Source: Phytophthora sp. 'mugwort' (taxonomy: Eukaryota > Oomycota > Peronosporomycetes > Peronosporales > Peronosporaceae). From it: DNA of 64,000 nt. Position numbers and translations under genes: made by a program. The stretch's first letter is position 1. Each line of letters opens with the position of its first letter. This document shows, piece by piece, positions 1-10,560 of this stretch. The notes under the pieces were generated by a model. The model saw nothing but the letters and a program-made list of their open reading frames with translations, had not been told where the DNA came from and searched no databases. Location of the stretch: contig JAUCEF010000013.1 of the NCBI GenBank assembly GCA_033558025.1, forward strand, positions 3,031,001 to 3,095,000, given 5' to 3'.

Positions 1-5
1 GCTCC

Positions 6-2429
6 ATGCTGTGGCATTCGCGCGGCGTTGCGCGCAGCCACCAGCTCACGAGCAGCTACGGAGAGACGCGCTCCTTTCTCGCCTGGGGCTCGCCGCAGCA
101 GAACGGCGTGGGCAATGGCATCAGCAGGGCTACAACAGAGGTAAAACCCGCTGCAAATGGTCCCAGTGACGTTGCTGACGGAGCTCGAGCACAGGATGTG
201 GTTACGAATGGCGTGGAAGACACGACGCCATCAGCTACGGACAAGGAGGAGGACAAACCGAAGCAGGAGAACGCAACGACGAAGGGTCCGGCTACAGCTA
301 AGAAAGATAAGACTGAGGAGGAAACGAAGCAAGAGAGTGGAGGGAAGGAACACAAGCCGATGGAAGAGGAATTTGAGTTCGAAATGGTGGGCGAGTCAGT
401 GGAAAGTGGAGAGGACGGGGACGCAATGAGTATTGAGCAAGGCGTCGAACTGGAAGAGAAAACAAAAGATACATCTACTGAAGGGTCATCAGCGGCAAGA
501 ACGAGTTCTGCATCAGGATCGAATGCGACAATGGAGAGTACGGAAAGTCGGTCAGAATCAAGTGGGAACCAAGAGAAAAACACGCCGCTATCTTCTGATC
601 TACTTTCAACTCCCCCAGCTTCTGCCCCAGCGACGAAGGTGTCAATTCCTGTTCTTGCTCAAACTTCATCTGCGACTATTGCGTCGTCTTCATCTGCGAC
701 GCCTAAACCAGCTAATGCTTTAAGTCCCGTTCCAGATGCAACTTCAACTGAAATTGCCTCTGTATCTGCTCCTTTGTTATCGGCTCCGACTCCCGTTCCA
801 GTTCCAGCAGCTACGGACTCCTCCACTCCTCAGACTAGAACGTCTGTTCCCGCTTCTACTTCTGCTGCGCGCATGGTACATACAACGAGGTCGACGTCTC
901 AGTCGAAACCTGTAGATTTGGAAAAGCTGCTGCGCTGGTTCCCTACAACTGATAATGTGCTCATGGAGATGCTGGCCACACGGATCGAAAAAGCTCTTTT
1001 CATCGAGGATGCACTTGTATGTGCAAGGATTGGGAAATGCGAAGAGCCAACGTGTCGATCTGTGCTCCTGCACTACGAACATTGTAAGCGCGACGAAATG
1101 TGTGGCAACCCCAAATGCTCCGAGATAGCAGTCGTATACAGACACCGGCGTGCTTGCTTGAAGAAGGACTCTACACCTACGACTGGTGGCAAAAAGGTAG
1201 TGTGTCCATTTTGCGTTCGTATCCGACAACGACGGAGCCTCGGCGTGTGTGCAGCGCTGGATCATTTAATTAGTGACCAGCGTCGCGCTCTTCAAGGTGC
1301 TCACAGCGAAGCTACCCGCAATTTCTGTTTGCAGAGCATTAACAGGTGGATCGAGCGCAAGCAACCTTTACGCGTGGAAACTGACCGACTCAATCAACTG
1401 GCCAGAGAAAGCAGCGCTCCGATCTTTAATTTCCCAAAGTACCAATGGCACTTCAGTGACAATGTGTTTATCAAGCGAGAACCAACACCTTTCGAAGTGA
1501 ATGAAGACACTCCAACTGAGCAATCGACAGTCGAGTTAGCAACGGGAGGCAGCAATATGGCACAAAGGTCGGCAGAACAACCTTCTGAGACTCACGATGG
1601 TGATACTAAAGGTAGGCAACCCCTGTTAAAAGTGATTCAGTGGGATGTCCGTTCACTAACATTTACCCATTATTTGTATATATTTTTAGATGAGGAGGGA
1701 GGTGTCCAGCAGTCGCAGTATACGCAAGGAGATAGTATACCAGGAACCGCCAATTTCAATGTGGATTTCATAAACCAGCTTCTATTGGCCAAGGGTGAAA
1801 GCGGAGATTCTAGAGAGATTGCACAGCGAGAGTTTGATGGGGTTATGGAGCTGGGTTATGCTATTGTGGACGCATCGTTTTGTGCACCTTCCAAAGCGCA
1901 ACGATGCTTGTTAAACTGCAAGTCCATTCTTGATCATCTGCAGCATCATCTGGATCTACAAGTGTGCAATCAACCAATGTGTGGAGCAGTAGAGCACCAC
2001 TTTGCGCATCTATCTGGATGTAAAGCCCGCGACGAAACCGAGTCTTGCGAGTATTGTTTGCGAATGGAAGAGCGCCGATTGATCCGCTCTGTTGATTTCA
2101 TGGAGGCAGAGCAACCAGAGGCTGAAGCGAAAGTGCAGAAGATTATTAACGATATCACTGCCTCTTTCACAAACCATCGCCCTGATGAACGAGAGCAGGA
2201 GGTGATCCAATTGGAGGATGAGTTAGACCAAGCAGAAGCTAACAAGCAAGAATTGCTGGAAAAGCTCGGGGCTAGACGGACTGAACTTCGAACGGTGCGC
2301 AGAAGCATGGAGCATCGTGGCATTTTTGTATTAACTAGTCATCGACTCCCCGTGCACTTCACTAAGACTAGGCGATTCGAAGGATCAGGAAGCAACAAAA
2401 AGCGGCGACTCGCAGACTCGGACGGGTAA
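6..2429 (+). CDS. TAZ zinc-finger protein (5' end probably outside window)
   Basis: The first ATG is 5 bases inside the window and no stop precedes it, so the true start may lie upstream. The first 300 residues are low complexity (Glu/Lys, then Ser/Thr/Ala/Pro). About residues 330-420 hold a Cys/His cluster with HYEHC, CGNPKC and CPFC spacing. About residues 625-690 hold a second cluster (CNQPMC, HLSGC, CEYC). Both resemble TAZ fingers, the CBP/p300 modules that bind transactivation domains. A short coiled coil follows (about 700-770). No acetyltransferase or bromodomain is visible. The reading frame crosses a likely 78-nt intron (1612-1689) without a stop. Probably a nuclear transcriptional cofactor; the TAZ call is fairly safe and the function is inferred. 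It converges on RAB32 with a 169-nt gap. Confidence 0.75.
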   Translation: MLWHSRGVARSHQLTSSYGETRSFLAWGSPQQNGVGNGISRATTEVKPAANGPSDVADGARAQDVVTNGVEDTTPSATDKEEDKPKQENATTKGPATAKKDKTEEETKQESGGKEHKPMEEEFEFEMVGESVESGEDGDAMSIEQGVELEEKTKDTSTEGSSAARTSSASGSNATMESTESRSESSGNQEKNTPLSSDLLSTPPASAPATKVSIPVLAQTSSATIASSSSATPKPANALSPVPDATSTEIASVSAPLLSAPTPVPVPAATDSSTPQTRTSVPASTSAARMVHTTRSTSQSKPVDLEKLLRWFPTTDNVLMEMLATRIEKALFIEDALVCARIGKCEEPTCRSVLLHYEHCKRDEMCGNPKCSEIAVVYRHRRACLKKDSTPTTGGKKVVCPFCVRIRQRRSLGVCAALDHLISDQRRALQGAHSEATRNFCLQSINRWIERKQPLRVETDRLNQLARESSAPIFNFPKYQWHFSDNVFIKREPTPFEVNEDTPTEQSTVELATGGSNMAQRSAEQPSETHDGDTKGRQPLLKVIQWDVRSLTFTHYLYIFLDEEGGVQQSQYTQGDSIPGTANFNVDFINQLLLAKGESGDSREIAQREFDGVMELGYAIVDASFCAPSKAQRCLLNCKSILDHLQHHLDLQVCNQPMCGAVEHHFAHLSGCKARDETESCEYCLRMEERRLIRSVDFMEAEQPEAEAKVQKIINDITASFTNHRPDEREQEVIQLEDELDQAEANKQELLEKLGARRTELRTVRRSMEHRGIFVLTSHRLPVHFTKTRRFEGSGSNKKRRLADSDG
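1612..1689 (+). other. Probable in-frame intron in the TAZ gene
   Basis: Donor GTAGGC, a CTAAC branch-like site and acceptor TTTTTAG enclose 78 nt (26 codons) with no stop. Splicing joins a phase-1 codon to give Asp-Glu-Glu. Retention adds a 26-residue hydrophobic/aromatic insert unlike the acidic flanks. It also contains TGTATATA at 1675-1682. Confidence 0.6.
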
Positions 2430-2598
2430 GAAAGTACGTATCATAGATAAACAGTCCAGCAATTTGGCTGCAGACAAGTAACGAAGTGGTTGTTGGGAAC
2501 GATTCAAAGTAAGTTTAGCGGCGTTCGAAGCAGAATATGCATTGACATGGCCTGACAACATCGTCTTCCTTCAGCCGAAGCTATCGATAAGGTGGAGA

Positions 2599-3479
2599 TT
2601 AGAAACTGCTGCAGCACCAGCCGGATTGGTTTGCGTTGCCTCTGCTGGCAGCACTCGTCGGGCGGAACGTGTCGTTGCGCTTTTTCGCTTCGGACTTCCG
2701 CTCAAAAATGTCCTGATGCTCCAGGATGCCCGTTACCAGCGCCTTGGCGGCATCATCAATATGGATATTCTCCTTGGCGGATGTGTCGAACCAGCCCGTA
2801 AAGTTGTTTGTTCTGCAGAACTCGTCCAGGAAGTCGCGGTCCACATCCTCCTTCAAATCACACTGCAACGATCATCACAACACTGTCGTCAGCATCTCCA
2901 ACGTCTTATTAGAACAGTGTCAAAACCCACCTTGTTGCCACACAAAATGACCGGCAGCGGCTTGCCATTGGGGAGCTCCACCTTGGAGTCGATCTCCTTC
3001 TTCCACTGCATCACCATCCATCAAACTATAAGCACATATGCTCGATAGCAGCAGAATCCCTAGAGCAGTCCATACCTTCAGGATGCTGTCAAACGTCTCG
3101 GGGCGGGACATGTCGTACACAAGTAGCGCTCCCAGCGCATCCTTGTAGTAGACACGGTTGAGCGCGCGGAAGTGCTCCTGGCCGGCAATGTCCCAGAGCT
3201 GTAGACGCACCGTCGTGCCATTTACCGTCACCGCCTTGAGCGCAAAGTCCACGCCGATCGTCGTGCGGTGATGCTCCGAGAAGGCGTCGTGCACGTACCT
3301 GCCAGGCAACACCAACAAGAACACAACAGTCAGCCTTCGTCCCCCTTCCGGTTGATTTGAAACACAAACACCGAAGCTTCGCACCGCTTAATGATGCTCG
3401 TCTTGCCCGTGGCAGCGTCACCCAACACCAGCACTTTGATGACCGCGTCCTGCGCCGCATTCACTTGCCGCTCGCTCAT
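2599..3479 (-). CDS. RAB32: Rab32/38-family small GTPase
   Basis: Four exons (3479..3385, 3298..3076, 3005..2931, 2862..2599) encode 218 aa. All G boxes are visible: GDAATGKTS P-loop, TIGVDF switch I, WDIAGQE switch II, CGNKCDL and TSAKE. Ile in IAGQE (most Rabs have Thr) and the IKRYVH...ATIGVDFALK-like signature are typical of the Rab32/38/29 branch. The C-terminus ends in Cys-Cys plus three residues, a plausible geranylgeranylation site. The family directs traffic to lysosome-related organelles and mitochondria-ER contacts. The gene is head to head with a DENN-domain gene (224 nt between ATGs); DENN proteins are Rab GEFs. The first intron follows the P-loop exon and restores Lys-Arg-Tyr. 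Splice sites agree with family conservation throughout. Confidence 0.93.
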
Positions 3480-3703
3480 AGTTAACCAGGCCCGCGAGAT
3501 CTCGACAACTGATACGTTCTCTGACCGGAATCAGAAGCTGCATCAGCATGTGCACCACACCACTTCTATCACAAATGTCCATCACACCAAACTTATGTAT
3601 ATTCCACCAAATGACCTCACTTCGCCGCAGGAAGACCACATCCCCAAAGGTAGGACATTTAGCCGGGATCGGACAGTAGGAAGCGGCGTCCTGCGGCCTC
3701 GCC

Positions 3704-6700
3704 ATGAGCGACGACGTCGACCGCGCGGACATCCGCACACGCCCTCGGAGACGCAGTCGCAGCAGTGGAGCCATACTCAACACGCCCGTGCCCGCCACAA
3801 CCAGCAGCTCTGCCGACGCGACGTCAGCCTCAAGTGCCAGCATCAGCAACCGAGAGCGCACGCTGCTGCCGAGCGACGTCATGGATCTCCGTCGCAGCGC
3901 GTCCGCGGACCATGTGGTGGGTGGTGGGCGGCGTCTCAGTCGTTCGGGCTTCAACCCGTTCGGTCAGAGCGGCGGTCTGAGCTCCTCGTTCCGACTTAAC
4001 AGCGCCGGCTCGAGCTTTCGCGCCGGCGCGGGCGTGCCCGTGTCCTCGTCGGCTCTGCGCAGTCACGCCAGTTTCCTTATGATGGACATTGACTCGGCCA
4101 GACAGTCGGTGGATGCCCACTCACAAACAGCCAGAGCCATGAGCTTCGATGACGACGGTGCCATGTCGGACGGTGGGAAACTGACCAGGAATATGCTCGG
4201 AGATTCGACCTCTAGAGCCGCAAGCAGTGGTGCAGAGAGATACAGAAGAGCGTGTATGTTGGAGACAGTGGAGAGGGCCAAGGCGGAGGACTGAGTTACC
4301 GAGACTGATTCTTTTTTTTTTTTATCTTTTTGTTAATTTGCTTGTAGCGTCGTTGGATTCGAGTCCGCCGTTACCGCCGGATAGCACGATATCAGCGGAA
4401 GAAGTGATTCGAGAGAGCATGGCAAGTGCACTGAGTTCGTCGCTGTATACAGACAAAGACGAGTTTTTATTGCCGCATCAACGACGATCTACTGCTGTTG
4501 GTGCGAATTTGAGTATGGCTGGGACAATGGGTGAGCGAGACTCGTTGGCAATCTCGAGACATTCCCGGGATAGTTTGGCCTTTTCGTTTTCAAGTCGAAG
4601 TACGTTTCGAAGGAGTACGATATCCGAGCAAATGCTGTATGAGACGGATCAGTTCGATCCAGAACGTGAACTGAGTGTACGAGAACTGTCAGAGGTGCTC
4701 AGTGGATCGGATGAAGATGTCAATGGCTATGAAGTTACCAGCATAAAGGAGGAAGAGGAGGATGTTAAGCTTGAAAATGCCAAATCTCGATGGGCGCAGC
4801 ATGTCAAACTCAAGGCACGGAGCTTCCTTTACTCTACAGTAGCAGGCAACAAAAATGGCACGTCTTCTGGTAACGACAGCAGTAATGGCGCAGTGACTTC
4901 GACAATACCGACGTCAGCAGAGGTTTGGGCGAACAAACAGAAGCAGATTCTAGCGCAAATGAGCAGTGGTAGTGGCTTTGGTGCGCTTTCAGGTGCGTCA
5001 TCAGCTGCTTCTTCATCCTCCACACACCATCACTCCCTTTTACCCCCATTGCCATCTTTTGGGCCGGCATCAAACGGTGGTGCGAAGTTTCAGAAGTGGA
5101 ATCGATGGATGCACAACCAGTATCAGCACAATTTTGGCAAAGTCATGCAGCGAGCGTTTAAAGATGAGGTTTTACAGCGGCAGCAACAACAATTTGCGTT
5201 TCCAGCGCATCAATTCACACCAGACCCCACGACATTGATTTCCATTGAGGAAGTTATTAGCAACCCGCGCATGATGCGTTACTATGCGGCATGGCTCCCT
5301 GATCCGGCAGACCAGAGTAAATTATTCTTTCTCTGCTCATTTGAAGAATATCGGCAGTTTTGGTGTACGTTACGTGCAAATTACCAAAAGAAACCTTTTG
5401 CAAAGGATGATGTGCTCATGTTACGCACGTATGGCGTCAAGATTGCCATGAAATATCTGACGATTAAGGCGCAATTCCCTATCAATGGCTCTTGCGATAC
5501 AGAGGATGGAAACGAGTCTCCAATCGTAGACTCGAAAAAGTTACAGTCGATTAAACGTGATTTGGCAGCTGGAGGCGAAGACGCATTACGCACATTTGAC
5601 GACGTTGCTGTAAAGGTGAAACGGGTGCTGATGTTTAAGTTCCCTGAGTTCCGCAAGACGGAGTTATACACTGAAATGCAGAAGACTGTGGAGCGCGAAG
5701 TCATTTGTCTCGAGGATATTTTGATGAATCATCGTTTCGCTAATTTCTTCTGGATTTTCCTGTTCCCACACAATTATCACCGCGAAATTGCGTTATGGTT
5801 GGACGTCGAATATGAGTTCAAGCCAGCGTTCCGTGTGTATATGTCGTTGCTTAGGTCTAGTGGGAGCTCTAGAAATGCCAGTACGACCAGTAACCAACGT
5901 CGTGAACGCATAGAGCAGACGGCGTATCGCTGCCGAAGATTACTCAAGTATATTTCACAGAAATATTACGCTGGGGATGCTGAGATGCAGACGCTGTCGC
6001 GCACGCTGGTGACATCCTGTGCTCGGCTTCAAGCCGAACAAGACGCAATTTTGACCAAGTTTAGCCTCATTCACCTCGAGTTGTATCATCGTTTCCTAAC
6101 GAGTCGTGCGTATGCTGAATTTGCCTTGTACCCAAAGCTTTCACCGGACGACGAGAAGGACTCCATCGACGATTCTATGCGACTGTCGTCGCTACTTTTG
6201 AGCTACGGCTTGCGTGCCCACCATTGGGTTGGTGGCACTCCATCATCTAACGCGTCAACGTCGTCTTCATCGTCCAATGCTCGCGATACAGAAGCGACAA
6301 CGACAAAGAAGAAAACCCTCGATTCACTTCGTACTGCACGAAGTTTTGAAGCCATCTCGGGCGTACTCACTTTTGAAGCTGTAGCGATATCCACGACCGC
6401 CGAAGAAGTAGAAAATGGCACTGACGAACATGAAACTGGCGTATTCGAAGACCCCATTGAACTGCAAGTAGCTCAGCACCCGTTACCGCATGATCCGACA
6501 CCTCACGTCGTGGACAAGTCGGTTGAGAATTTTCTCGTCCCTTGGAGTGCGGATTCTAGGCATGTGGTGCTTACAGCCTCATCATGTCCAGCACCGTTAG
6601 CGTTTAACTTCCGCATGGGTGACAGCAGTGCGGGCGCCTCGGCTGCTGAATTGTTTGCCGCTTGTGTGGTTTTGTATAAGCCAGCCCCTCTACTATCACG

Positions 6701-7883
6701 TCGTGCGCTCGAGACATTGCGGATAGATGCTGTAGGAGGGTGTCGATGGGTCCCTTATGGAGTGTGCGTGCTGTCGAAGTTCCCACTGGTGGATCTACTA
6801 CGAGAACGCCTTGCAGAAGCCTATGAATTCATTCTAGAGCTTGAGACGATCGCTACCGCCAATGGTGACGGCAAACGAGTTCGTCATAGTAGCTTTCAGC
6901 TAGACAAGAAGGTCCTTGCCAAGTTGACCCGTGCCGTCTCAAAGGAGCATATTTCGCAGTATCATCAGCCGTCACCGCTTCCAGATTCCCCACTACTTGA
7001 AGCCTCTGGCTTAATGCCGAAAGCTACTGCCGCGTCGCTCCTTGCAGCTCTTCCACGTCTGGATCACTCGGTGCGTCTTTTGTTTGATACATTGGATGTC
7101 TCATCGGTTCTTCTTGTGTTTACTGCTGCGTTACTGGAGAATCGCATTTTGTTGGTATCGTCGTATCTCTCGGTGCTTATGAAGGTCGGCGAGTCATTAC
7201 GAGCCCTCATGCATCCGCTCTTGTGGCCACATGTGTATCTCCCAGTGCTTCCCCGACGAATGCTGCAGTATCTCGAGTGTCCAACTCCGTTTATCTTTGG
7301 TGCCGAGAAGCAAGCGCTTGATGATGCTCAACGCCAATTGATTGCAGAAGGTGGAGAAGATCTTTTTGCTGGAGCTGGAGAAGAGCTGTTGGTTGTAGAC
7401 TTGGACAAAGGAGCTGTTTTACGTGGAGAAGTACCATGTGCTCTTCCAGACAGTGTTCGGTTTGATCTGCGCGACGCACTGTATGAATGTCTCAAGCCGA
7501 ACGTGAGTCGTAGTGATCATGTGTTTGCTCACCACTTTCCAAGTAAGCCTCTTGTGTTTCCGGAAGTGGCTGTGCGCGGCCTTTTCTTGCGAGCTGTCAA
7601 CAAACTTATTGGCGACTTTGGCTATCACCGCTACGTGTGGACGGACGAGTTTGCTCGTAAGCGCACCGTCTTCTTTGACGAGGCCAGCTATTTGGCAGCT
7701 TCGACACCGGAAATGCGCGAGTTCCGAACGTTATTCATCGCCACACAAGCCTTCTCGGAGTTTATGGTGACCCATCATGGCTTTGAGGAGCAACCAGGTC
7801 AGTCCAACAGCATGACGGGACCTCCGAGGTCGTCTTCATCTACTTCTATGTCGTCCTCCTCTGTATCGTTGCCGCGAAAATAA
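3704..7883 (+). CDS. Tandem RGS-like plus DENN-domain protein, putative Rab GEF
   Basis: Two exons (3704..4253, 4348..7883) encode 1361 aa. The intron has a GTATGT donor and a long T-rich tract before TTGTAG; splicing restores Ser-Ser-Leu. Residues 1-470 are Ser/Arg-rich and disordered. About 480-630 and 635-780 each resemble an RGS fold: an SIEEVISNP or LEDILMNHRF opening, then FEEYRQFW or ALWLDVEYEF, and a closing FPEFRKTELY or YHRFLTSRAYAEF. About 870-1340 is a DENN module, best seen in LLENRILLVSS, LWPHVYLPVLP and PTPFIFG. DENN proteins catalyse GDP release from Rabs; RGS domains bind G-alpha. The DENN call is strong and the RGS calls are moderate. The neighbour RAB32 is an obvious candidate substrate, which is inference. 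Confidence 0.88.
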
Positions 7884-8042
7884 GTATGGTATGCTCCAAA
7901 CGTTTGTGTGAACAATGAACTGTACTGTGTTGTGCATCCAAAGGATGAAAAGAAAGAGAGTCGAAGTTATATGTACGTACGTGACGTGGACGTCTCCTGA
8001 GCTACACAAACTTGGACGTTACTGCTCTTCTTTGAACGCTTC

Positions 8043-10404
8043 TCAACGACGACGAAGCACGGACGCCAGTAGCGTCGTGGCTGCCAGCAATCCAAAGACC
8101 GTCGCAGGCGCTGTGAAAGCTGACGTCCACGATTTCTTTGAGTTAACGGCACTCACTGGGGTTGCACTGGGAAGAGGTGACTGATGGTGTTGACGGTGTC
8201 GTGCCATCTCCTTGTCGATGATGGTGTAGAGAATGGCAGCTACGCGGCGGCCGCTGTGCTTGAGCATCGGTGCCTTCTTCCATTCGCGTGCCACCTGACC
8301 AGCAACGAGGTCTTCTTGGAACGTTTGACCCTGGAGCAGCACGGGGTGCTCGCTAGCAGCCATTTCCGGGGTAGGAAGCAACAGTTCCTCGCCACGTGCC
8401 ACATACGGCGCAAGCACATTATCCGGTGGATGTGTGTTGTTGGCGATGACGTAGTCAATGGCATTCGCACCAAGATAAGTGGAAAGCACCTCCATCGTTT
8501 TCTCCAGCGTGTAGCCGTCGGTCTGGCCGTTCTGCGTGGTCACGTTGCTCACGTATACGGTCGCACCGGCGCTCCGTGCGATGGCATCGCGGATGCCCGG
8601 GACCAACAGCGTGGCAATAATCGACGTGTAGAACCCACCGGGGCTCAGGATGATGATGTCGGCTTCCTCGATGGCACGCACCGCAGGCTTGAAGGCTTCT
8701 ACGTTGGGATTCTCGAGGTATACGCGCTTGATCGGCGCTTTCTTGGTCTTCTCCTTATCAGGTTTTGGAGGCGTTGCCGGTGGTGTTCCGCTTGTGCTGC
8801 TCGTTGAGGACTCGGAACCGGAACGAGGTTCATCCTCTACGTCCGATACGAAGGGACTGCGCACGTTAACTTCCGAGACGACTGTCGAACCGTCCGTGAG
8901 CTCAGCACATAGCTCAGTACTTTCAAGTGTGGCTGGTAGTACCGAGCCGTGGATGTTGAGAATATCAGCGATTGACGAGACAGCGCGGTCGAATCCACCT
9001 TGCAGATCGGTCAGAGCTGCCAGCAGCAAGTTACCCAAGCTGCAACCTTCCATGAAGTTTTCACGGAAGCGATAATTCATCAACTTGCTCAAGAGCTCAT
9101 CTACATGAACATAGACGACGTAAGTACACGTCGAGTGAGCTTGATTGAGGCATTGCAAGTGTACGAACCGGAGTCGGACAGTGCTACGAGACAGTTGCGG
9201 ATGTCTCCAGGTGGCAGAATGCCAAGATACTTGCGGAGAGCACCCGAGTGACGACCCGAGTCGAACACTACGCAGAAAATAATTGAGTAAGTCCCAGGCG
9301 TATGTATACCTAATTGAATCGGGTCGTACCTGTGACGACGGCAGTAAGATCAGCGGGATAGTGACGCAGTTCCTTAAGCAGTACAGCCAAGCCCGTGCCG
9401 CCACCAATTGCTACGATCTTGGGCTGTAGCATCTGCTGGTTTGCCAGCTTGACGATCGGCACAAGCTGCTCGATCGACTCAATCTATCATCAAAACACAC
9501 ACAAGAAATCCAAATAAGCTTTCGCGTAAGTAAAATATCGGTCTCGTCCTTACTTGGAAGTCTGGTTGCTCCATCTCGTCCGTCGGCATGACGCTCGTGT
9601 ACTTGCCGAAGAGCTTTTCAAGCGCAACAAAATACAACACTTTAACGTTAAATTATATGGACGCAATGGACGTTCCGAGGCACGCACCATGCGGACAGTG
9701 AGCATGCCGACAATATTGGCCGCCTTGATCTCGTAGAAGGCTTTGCGTCCCACAAACATGACGGCAGATGACGGGACCTCGAGTTGTCTCGTGAGCTGCT
9801 TCATGGCGCTTGTGACCTGCGCCAAGCTCGGGTTGGGACGCACATGAACCACTTGGTCGAACAGGTCGTCGACTCGCAGCGCCTTGAGCCGTTCGCGCTG
9901 TACTTCGGGCTTGCCGATGAGCAGTAACGCCAAGTGACACGCACCCCCGTCCTGCAGTTCCATTAGCGTCTTGCGGACGTCTGGGAAGGGCGTGATGCTT
10001 CGAGCTTCGGGTACATTGCTCTCGTAGTAGGCTGCGATGACTCGCTGTGCTTGAGCTGGCGACAGTTTGGCTTGCGGGCCTCCCACGAGGCTGTCGACGA
10101 AGCGGGGGAACCGTTTACGCAGCCCATAAGCGTTACGGAAGGTCTGCAGCGCTTCAAATGCGGCGGCATTGGTCGGGAACGCGCCCTCTGCGAGCAATTG
10201 GGCTACGCCGCGGTCGATCGCCAAGTGAGATAAAAGGCCCGAGTGGTCGTACAGGACGTCGTCCAGGATCATGGCCACGGCGCGCACACGGCGACGATGC
10301 GGACGGGTGGAAGACGTGGAAGAATCATTGGACGTGGGCACTCGCATCCCGCTCGGAAGGCGGCGCAGCAGCTTGGACGGAGGAGAGCGAGTGGCGTCCG
10401 TCAT
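8043..10404 (-). CDS. Degenerate HAD domain fused to CofD/UPF0052 (YvcK-like) domain, tail-anchored
   Basis: Five exons (10404..9688, 9613..9554, 9483..9330, 9267..9169, 9100..8043) encode 695 aa. About residues 55-240 follow a HAD phosphatase scaffold ([36 protein letters not shown]) but the catalytic Asp, Thr and Asp residues are replaced. About 265-640 is a CofD/UPF0052 domain: [43 protein letters not shown] and [11 protein letters not shown] are near-perfect family signatures. Bacterial YvcK binds UDP-sugars and CofD transfers phospholactate; the eukaryotic role is unknown. A Ser/Pro/Lys linker interrupts the domain. A hydrophobic stretch of about 20 residues followed by Arg-Arg-Arg at the very end looks like a tail anchor. 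An in-frame TTG lies 42 nt upstream; the ATG at 10404 was chosen. Confidence 0.85.
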
Positions 10405-10560
10405 GGGGTCGACGCTTCGATTTCGCTTGAATTTGACGTTCTCCAAGCAGCAAAAGAAGGTCCCACCGTCGTGGACAGGCTCTATTATCGATGCAAAAGT
10501 ATGGACATGATGTGCATCTATGAGTGAAAGGAGTTTAGTTCGAGTATCTAGGTCGGTAAT

